Shown piece after piece: positions 58,040-64,000 of a stretch of 64,000 bases of DNA. Position numbers and translations under genes: made by a program. The notes beneath the pieces are model-generated. The model did not search any database, was not told the DNA's origin, and saw only the letters and a program-made list of their open reading frames with translations. This DNA is from Lithospermum erythrorhizon. Its lineage: Eukaryota; Streptophyta; Magnoliopsida; Boraginales; Boraginaceae. How positions within the stretch are numbered: the first letter of the stretch is position 1; each line of letters starts with the position of its first letter. Location of the stretch: contig JADFUC010001868.1 in assembly GCA_019722365.1 (NCBI GenBank), positions 682,001-746,000 on the forward strand, read 5' to 3'.

Positions 58040-60260
58040 GAAATCAAAGCGATGGGCATGTCTGGTTCCCGAATCGATGCTCTCAAGTGGGCGTAGGCGC
58101 GAATCGAAAGTGAGGCGATTACCTATACGGGCTAACAATCTGGGCCAAGCCGCTGAGCTACCATGTGTAGATCGACTGCGCTAACGCCGGTACAGGTCCA
58201 CTGGAAGAGCCGCCACAAGCACTCTCATGACATAAAGCCAAATTTAGCCAAATCGCCCACATTTTCTACCTTGAGCTTCAACCTCCTTGTCCAGCTTATA
58301 TTTTCCAACTCGGCAAGTGGCCTGCTTCTCTCTCCTCTTCCTCGCTCTCTTTCTTTCTGCTTTGCCTCGCACAACCGGGCCGAGCTCCTCGAACCCAACA
58401 CCACCGCCATGGAGGCGGTGGTGTCAGAGTCGATCATCTAACAAAGAAACTCGTAGCAACGAGCCTCACCACACCCCGAGCACCCCCGGCCCCTTCGCCA
58501 ATCCACCTTGGACGGCACCGTGGAGGTCCACAAGTCCTTCACCAGTGGAAACTGGCACGGATCTTTATCCTCCCAGAGGCCTCGTGGAAGCTCTGCTTGT
58601 ACTCGTTCCTGTATTTTGAACACATTCATAATAAGGGCTCGAGTATTTATAAAACTAAATAATTCAAACAAACAAACTATAACAAACTTAACAAAACTAT
58701 AACAACTATATAAACTATAATAAACTATAACAAACTATAGCAACTATTTACAAATAAGTATAACAAACTATATAAACTATTCACATCTATAACAACTATT
58801 CACAAACAACTATTCACAACTATAAACTATAATAAACTATATAAACTATACCAACTATAATAAAACTATAATAAACTATTCACAAACAACTATTCACAAC
58901 AACTATTCACAACTATTAACAACTATTCACAACAACTAATCCATAAACAAAAAACATATAAAATGAACAAACTAATATACTTACAAATGCCATGTCCCAC
59001 TTCGGGTCGTAAACTTCGCCCGTCTCCTCGAGGGTATCCTTGTCCTTCTTCTTGTTCATCTTCATCAGGATACCCAGTGGTGAACCCCTCTTCCCAAATT
59101 TCTCCTCGAAATACAAATATGAATACTGATTATTAGAAATTCAACACAAATATTTAAATAAAGTAAAAAAAAAGTATAAACAAATATTTATTTCTTACCT
59201 CCTCAACCAACCGGTCGACCAGTGACTTGCTCCCGAATGGATGCTGGGCCATCTGGCCACCTGGACGAAAGCGCCGATTCTCGACTCGCCTGCTCGCGAT
59301 CCGACGTCACGGGACGTCCAATGGCCGAGATATCAAGCCCTAACGGACGCGAGGCCACTGTTGGCTTCTGGCCGTATAATCGTGCCTCCGGCTCCCCTAT
59401 CCGTACCCCGAGAGAGTCTTTCCTCTTCATGGCCGCCAAGAAGTTTCCTCCACTTCTTTCCTCATTTAATATCGGCTTCAGCCTCAGCTTACTGCCCCAT
59501 TCTTTATCGTATATCTCCGAAAAAACAAATAAAACAAAATCTAATTAGACTATAAATCACCCAAAATATTTTCAACTAATCCTTTATTTTGCAAAAAGAC
59601 TTACTTGAACGACCGCATGTCGCCCCTAACTGACGATCCGCATTTGGTATTTAACCTCGAATTTAACCCCCGCATCATCCTGTCTCAAGGAAGAATCGCC
59701 TACATCGTAGCCGCCGATAGCCTAAAGTAAAACTAAACGTCATAAGTTATTCTACATAAAACAACAAATAACGTTTCAATTAATTTAGACAATTGTGTGA
59801 CTACGAATTGTAGCCGCGATCTCTCTAATTCCAACTTCGCCTACGGGGGAATTTATCTCTCGGAGCTTAATTTTGGGTCATCTCTCGCATGGGCGTCTCG
59901 TCATGCCTTTCAAATTGGTCGCCCCAGCCCGATCCTGCCGCCATCATCATCCCCATCAACGCCCCGGTATACGGCAGGCTCGTGCGCCGCCCCCGTGAGT
60001 CCCTCGGAAACGGTAGAAAAGCATCACAGAAGCCGATTGAATCCGGCGGCCGCTTGCCCCGATTTATGAATCGCCGCTCCCCGTGGTGTATGAAATCGAT
60101 GTCGACTGGGAGTCACCGCTTATATTTAGGACGGGCGAAGCCATCCGCCCGCTATACGAATACCGGAAGTCTCTCGCCTTTTCGAAATGGCCTCGCCCAT
60201 CGTTTCCACTATCTTCTCCTTCCCTTCCTATTATTACTACCACGCAATCAGATAATCAAA
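58040..60260 (-). pseudogene. Possible second CACTA gene, decayed
   Basis: A GC-rich block with several minus-strand fragments: IGEPEARLYGQKPTVASRPL near 59400-59330, GKRGSPLGILMKMNKKKDKD near 59095-59035, and EAKQKERERGRGERSRPLAE near 58365-58310, which looks coiled-coil-like. The middle and last fragments are reminiscent of the plant En/Spm accessory transposase (transposase_24 type). Base composition contrasts sharply with the AT-rich surroundings, which argues for coding origin. Identity is tentative; frames overlapping on the plus strand are considered shadows. Confidence 0.35.
58660..58960. repeat. Low-complexity AACTATAA / CAACTATTCAC repeat
   Basis: About 300 bp built from variants of AACTATAACA and AACTATTCACAAC. 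It probably lies in a CACTA intron or spacer. No coding potential. Confidence 0.7.
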
Positions 60261-60289
60261 TTAGAAAATATTAGAAATATTTTAACTAT

Positions 60290-61600
60290 TCAAACCATTC
60301 ACAAATTCAACAATTAAGCCCTATTCACAACTAACACCACACCTATTCACAACAATCTATTCACAAGTAAACACAACTATTCACAAATATATATAAACTA
60401 TTCACAACTAACAATTCAATGCATTATTCATAAATAACAATGAACAACTTTCACAACTAACAACTAACAACTAACAAGGACAACTATTCACAATTTCACC
60501 AATTCACACCATTCACTAAATGCTTAACTATACCCATTAATAATTCTACTAACTAATTTAAACCATTCACTAACAATTTAACTAATTAAACCATTAACAA
60601 TTTAACTAATTTTAACTAAGTTAAAACCATTAACAATTTGACTATGAAGCTCAAACCATTAACTAATTAACAATTTCATTAACAATTAAACCATACAAAT
60701 TAACTAATTAACAATTTAACAATTAACTATACTATTCAAATCCATTAACAATCAAATTCATATACTATTCAACCATTAATACCTCCTTAACTATACTAAT
60801 CAACCAATTTCAACTATTCAAACCATATTCAAACGACAACTAATCAACTATTCAACAATTCAACTATTCAACTATACAACTACACTATATCTAACTATAT
60901 TAAACTATATTCAACGATATTCAACATAATATACACTATTCAAATGACGACTAATCAACTATTCAACAATATTCCCAACTATATTCAACTATTCAACAAT
61001 ATTCAACTATTCAATTATATTCAATCTAATTCAATGTATTATAAACTATTCAACTATATTCAACATAATATAAACAATATTCAACTATTCAAACTATTCA
61101 ACAATATTCAAATATTCAATTATATTCAACTATTCAACTATATTCAATATAATATAAACTATTCAAATAATAAATAATTCAACTATTCAAACGACAAATA
61201 ATTCAACTATTCAAACTATTCAACAATTCAAACGACAAATATTCAACTATTGAAACGGCAACTATCAACTATTAAACTCGAATATAACTAATCGAAAAAT
61301 TAACTAATCTAATATAACTACTCCTAATATAACTATTTTCCACTATTCAACTACTACAATTACCAATTTATCAATTATTCAACTATTTGAAATATTAGAA
61401 ATAAAACTAATTGTGAATAATAAATAAAATAATAAACAAATTCGAACATAATCAAATTCAAAACATAATCAAATAATCAAACATAATCAAATTAAACATA
61501 ATCAACAATCAAATAATCAAATAATAACAAAATTAAACATAATCAAATATTACAAATAATAAACTAAAATTAAACATAATCAAATTACCTTAATCAATTG
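60290..61600. repeat. 1.3-kb low-complexity region of TTCAACTA/TTAACAATT variants
   Basis: An irregular satellite-like tract: first CACAACTAACAA variants (60300-60490), then TTAACAATTAACT (60490-60800), then ATTCAACTATTCAAC (60800-61330), then AATCAAACATAATC (61430-61600). The drift from one short word to the next suggests slippage expansion inside the transposon. The 77-residue frame here simply encodes Asn/Phe/Ile repeats and is not a gene. Confidence 0.8.
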
Positions 61601-62119
61601 TAAAATGAGGCGAATGGGGTTTTTGTGACTTGAGATTTTTTCGTGGGGGCAGTGGGCCGAACTGCTAGTGGGCGATTACGAGCGCGATAATAAGGAACTA
61701 CGAGAGGAGTGGGCGATCATGACCGACTCATGCGCGCGGGTACGGGCTGGGGGTAAATCATATTTAAACGTAGGGAAATCATTGTGAGATCCTACGGTGA
61801 AATCTGTGGTGGGCCTGATCGATTTTGGGGATTTTGTGAATCTGAGACGTGATAGACGCCAACTTTAATTTGGCAATTATTTACAAATGGAGACGGAAGG
61901 AGTCGGGCATTCGAGACGGTAATGAAATGATCTATTTTATTTTATTTTTATATATTTTTTTAATTTTTCAATTTCCCTACCTATCCCTGCCTCCAAAGTT
62001 CGACTCCATATAGTGCTCCTGGCTTGAGTTTTCGCCAGCAGTTCCGACTTCGAGCCCAAAAATTGACTCAAATTTGAGTCGGATTTTCCCCGCCTCTTTC
62101 GGCCATGATTCTTAGTAGT
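61600..62119. repeat. Right terminal region of the CACTA element
   Basis: A GC-richer, probably leader-like block (61605-61870) is followed by motif copies GGAGACGGAAGGAGTCGGG (about 61889) and, in the opposite sense, CTGCCTCCAAAGTTCGACTC (about 61988), up to the terminal inverted repeat. The element's genes read from this side. Confidence 0.55.
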
Positions 62120-62752
62120 ATAATCAAACCACCGCAGTAAAAAATAACATGCAAACTAATTTTTTATTGGGAAATACGTAGCTTTGGTTGTCTTCTCCAT
62201 TTTTCTTCAATCTTTGCAAAGTCTCTAATAATTCCAAATTTCTACTTTTTACTATTTCTTACAAATTTAGTGAGTTTCGTGGTTTGTTTTGTAATTAAAG
62301 GAATAAAGATTTTGGTATTAATTATATGATTTTGGAAAGATTTTAGTGATGGACTGTGGGGAGAAATAAGTGTGGGGTTTCAATTAGAGGATTACTGAAA
62401 GATTTTGTTTTATTTAATCAAATCGGCGATGGAGAAAAATTTAATTCAGAGGATCCACAGATATTTGGGATTTAAAATTTATGTTTTTTTTATTAATTTA
62501 TTTAATAGATATTGATAATTTTACATCATGCCATAAATCTCAGAAGATTCAAATATAACGGAAAATAATATGAGGTATGAAATTCATATTAGAATGCAAT
62601 AATTTTTCTTTCTTACAAATATTACACGTAGCTCAAATGGTTTTCTTTCTTGCAAATATTACAGGTAGCTCAAATGGTTTTGTAAATAATCATCAAATAG
62701 AGGCTAGCTCCATCCGTCTACATCAAATTAAAATTAAAGCACTAGCTAATAA
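62120..62752. other. 3' flank of the second peroxidase, with a tandem duplication
   Basis: AT-rich. A 37-bp unit (TTTTCTTTCTTACAAATATT…GCTCAAATGG) is present twice in tandem at 62604-62640 and 62641-62677 with two differences, about 80 bp from the peroxidase stop codon, probably within its 3' UTR. Confidence 0.6.
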
Positions 62753-63159
62753 TTAATTAACAAGTCTACAATTCCTCCTAATTTCTCCTTGACCATTTGT
62801 AAGTACTCCAATTGCACCCATTTTCTTCATTGACAGTGCAAATCGAGCATGGAAAACAGTAGGGTTTTCAAGCACTCCGGCCAAGTACGCCGACCGACGA
62901 TCAGTTAACAAGGCTGCATCTGATCGGAAAATACCCTTATTTTGGTTCAAAGTCATATAATAATGGCTATCGAATGAATGAGAGCTTCCAGGATCCATCT
63001 CAATCAAGATTGTGGGGTTTGGGGGATTAGGGCATGTGGCTCTTAAGGTTTCAGCATATTCTGGATCTAGTGAGGGATCAGCATCACCTTTTCCTGTGAA
63101 GTTATAGAGTCTTCTTGTTACTAGTTGTGTGCATCTCGTCTTTCCAATTGTATGTGCCC
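62753..63159 (-). CDS. Class III peroxidase, last exon (upstream exons not seen in the window)
   Basis: The exon opens after an AG acceptor with GAHTIGKTRC, containing the proximal heme-binding His, and ends NCRLVN then TAA. Family blocks present: RRLYNFTGKGDADPSLDPEY, LIEMDPGSSHSFDSHYY, GIFRSDAALLTDRRS and GAIGVLTNGQGEIRRNC. It is clearly paralogous to the pseudogene at 47955-48914 (RLFNFTGKDDMDPSLDP, EMDPHSSLSFDTNYF). The protein would be a secreted heme peroxidase acting on wall phenolics. Exons 1-3 must lie beyond 64000 or be lost: 63160-64000 shows none. The exon itself has no lesions. Confidence 0.85.
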
Positions 63160-64000
63160 CTGATATTACAAATAATAATTTCAATGATTTTTCATATAAA
63201 AACCGACTTACTTTTGATGTAATAATTCGTTCAATAATTGACTTTGAATAATTAAAACTCTAAAAGATTAATCTAATTAATTTAAAAAGATAATGAAGTA
63301 CCTATTACTCCCTCCAATTTAAAATAATTATATTTTTCGCATATTGAGATAAATTTTTAATTTTCACTACTTTAATTATATTATTAAAAAATTTAATATT
63401 ATAAAAGTATTTTAAAAGCATTTAATCCAATTATATAAATTTTATATTTTTTAAAATAACGACAATTAATTGGCCAAAAGCTCAATTTAAAGAAAAACAA
63501 ACGATAATTATTTCAATTGTGAGAAAAGTTCTAATAGTGGATACATACGTACCAACCGAAACTTTAACTTCACGAAATTAAATTGAACAGTATTTTACCC
63601 CAAAAAAACAATTGTACGAAGTAGTAGTAACATGAAGTAATCAACCATTTGCAAGTACGATTGGACAATGACGATCTAGATATTGTACAATAATTATACA
63701 TAGATGAAATAAATAATAATGTAATAAGTTATTAGTAAATTGATTGCTGCACTTGGTCTAAGTATGATAGACGCCACTCAAATGGTACTAGTAATAGTAG
63801 TATTGTAGATTTAGTCTTTAATAGAATATACGATTTTATAATTTGATTCTATGAGAAATGTCGTTAAATTATTTTCGTTCGAAGACGTTGCGTAATGTAC
63901 ACACCTTATGTCAAATAAAGGTAACGGTTATGTTTATTTGGAGATCAAATAATTGCAACATCACGTAAACTTACGAAGCATCAGAAGAATTGCCCTTATT
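63160..64000. other. Presumed peroxidase intron or upstream DNA
   Basis: AT-rich and non-coding. TACTCCCTCCAATTTAAAAT at about 63306 looks like a Stowaway MITE end. No peroxidase exon was found on the minus strand, so if the gene is complete its preceding intron is longer than 840 bp. Confidence 0.5.

Larger units (their letters stand above)
51298..62119 (-). mobile_element. CACTA (En/Spm) DNA transposon, about 10.8 kb, decayed
   Basis: The left end CACTACTAGAACTGGGC is followed by AAAAGAGACGCC. The right end, reverse-complemented, reads (T)ACTACTAAGAATCATGGC then CGAAAGAGGCGGGG, an imperfect inverted repeat of about 30 bp. ATA precedes the left end; ATA also follows at 62120-62122 if the last element base has been lost, matching the 3-bp duplication of CACTA elements. 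Inside are TNP2-type transposase remnants on the minus strand (53110-56363), a possible second minus-strand gene (58040-60260), and GC-rich short-motif arrays in subterminal and internal positions. It lies between two peroxidase loci. Confidence 0.8.

Noticed and set aside
58163..60317. Plus-strand Pro/Ser-rich frames inside the CACTA element
   Set aside because: Their composition is what the antisense of Arg/Glu/Gly-rich coding DNA would give, and the minus-strand fragments fit the transposon better.
60944..61177. 77-residue frame rich in Asn, Phe and Ile
   Set aside because: Direct translation of a low-complexity tract.
1..64000. A CRISPR array, bacterial operon or prophage
   Set aside because: The sequence is a plant nuclear genome; repeats seen are LTRs, MITEs, SINEs and tandem repeats without spacer structure.

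Overview
This window is nuclear DNA from a eudicot plant, very probably one of the Lamiales. Genes are split by short GT-AG introns, intergenic DNA is AT-rich and full of transposon debris, and every recognisable protein belongs to a plant family. The Lamiales placement is an inference from the resemblance of the DXS protein to type-2 DXS of mints (for example its [10 protein letters not shown] start), not a computed result.

Layout. 1-6.9 kb: the last two coding exons of an F-box/LRR gene (FBL4-like, +), a cytosolic methionine-R-sulfoxide reductase B gene (+), a retroposed 1.17-kb segment with a perfect 16-bp target duplication and A-tracts, and a single-exon PNRC-motif protein gene (-). 6.9-9.9 kb: non-coding, with a degenerate tandem repeat and a reversed SINE. 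About 9.96-20.5 kb: a decayed Ty1/copia element whose gag is interrupted by a second, nearly full-length but broken copia element (11.2-15.7 kb). 21.6-39.1 kb is the gene-dense core: a histidine phosphotransfer (AHP) gene (+), a GONST3-like nucleotide-sugar transporter (-), a TIP5-type aquaporin (+), a 12-exon two-domain nucleoside hydrolase NSH3 (-), a 62-residue single-pass membrane protein split by a 1.85-kb intron (-), and the complex I subunit NDUFA8 (-). 42.9-46.4 kb: a complete ten-exon DXS gene (+) for the plastid MEP pathway. 48-63.2 kb: two same-strand class III peroxidase loci, the first a pseudogene with an exon 2/exon 3 fusion, the second cut by the study limits to its last exon. 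Between them sits a roughly 10.8-kb CACTA (En/Spm) transposon.

How the parts relate. The genes are independent housekeeping or metabolic loci rather than a cluster. AHP and GONST3 converge. GONST3 and TIP5 diverge from a shared region of about 0.55 kb. TIP5 and NSH3 converge with only 43 bp between stop codons, so their 3' UTRs must overlap. Most unusual structure comes from mobile DNA: SINEs in introns with legible target duplications, Stowaway-like MITEs, nested copia elements, a CACTA element with arrays of short motifs, and a 35-bp piece matching the end of plastid 5S rRNA inside an NSH3 intron. I found no evidence of a new multi-gene system. The best leads are the retroposed segment, the copia repeats that continue past a primer-binding-like site, the peroxidase fusion, and two splice junctions that do not close cleanly.
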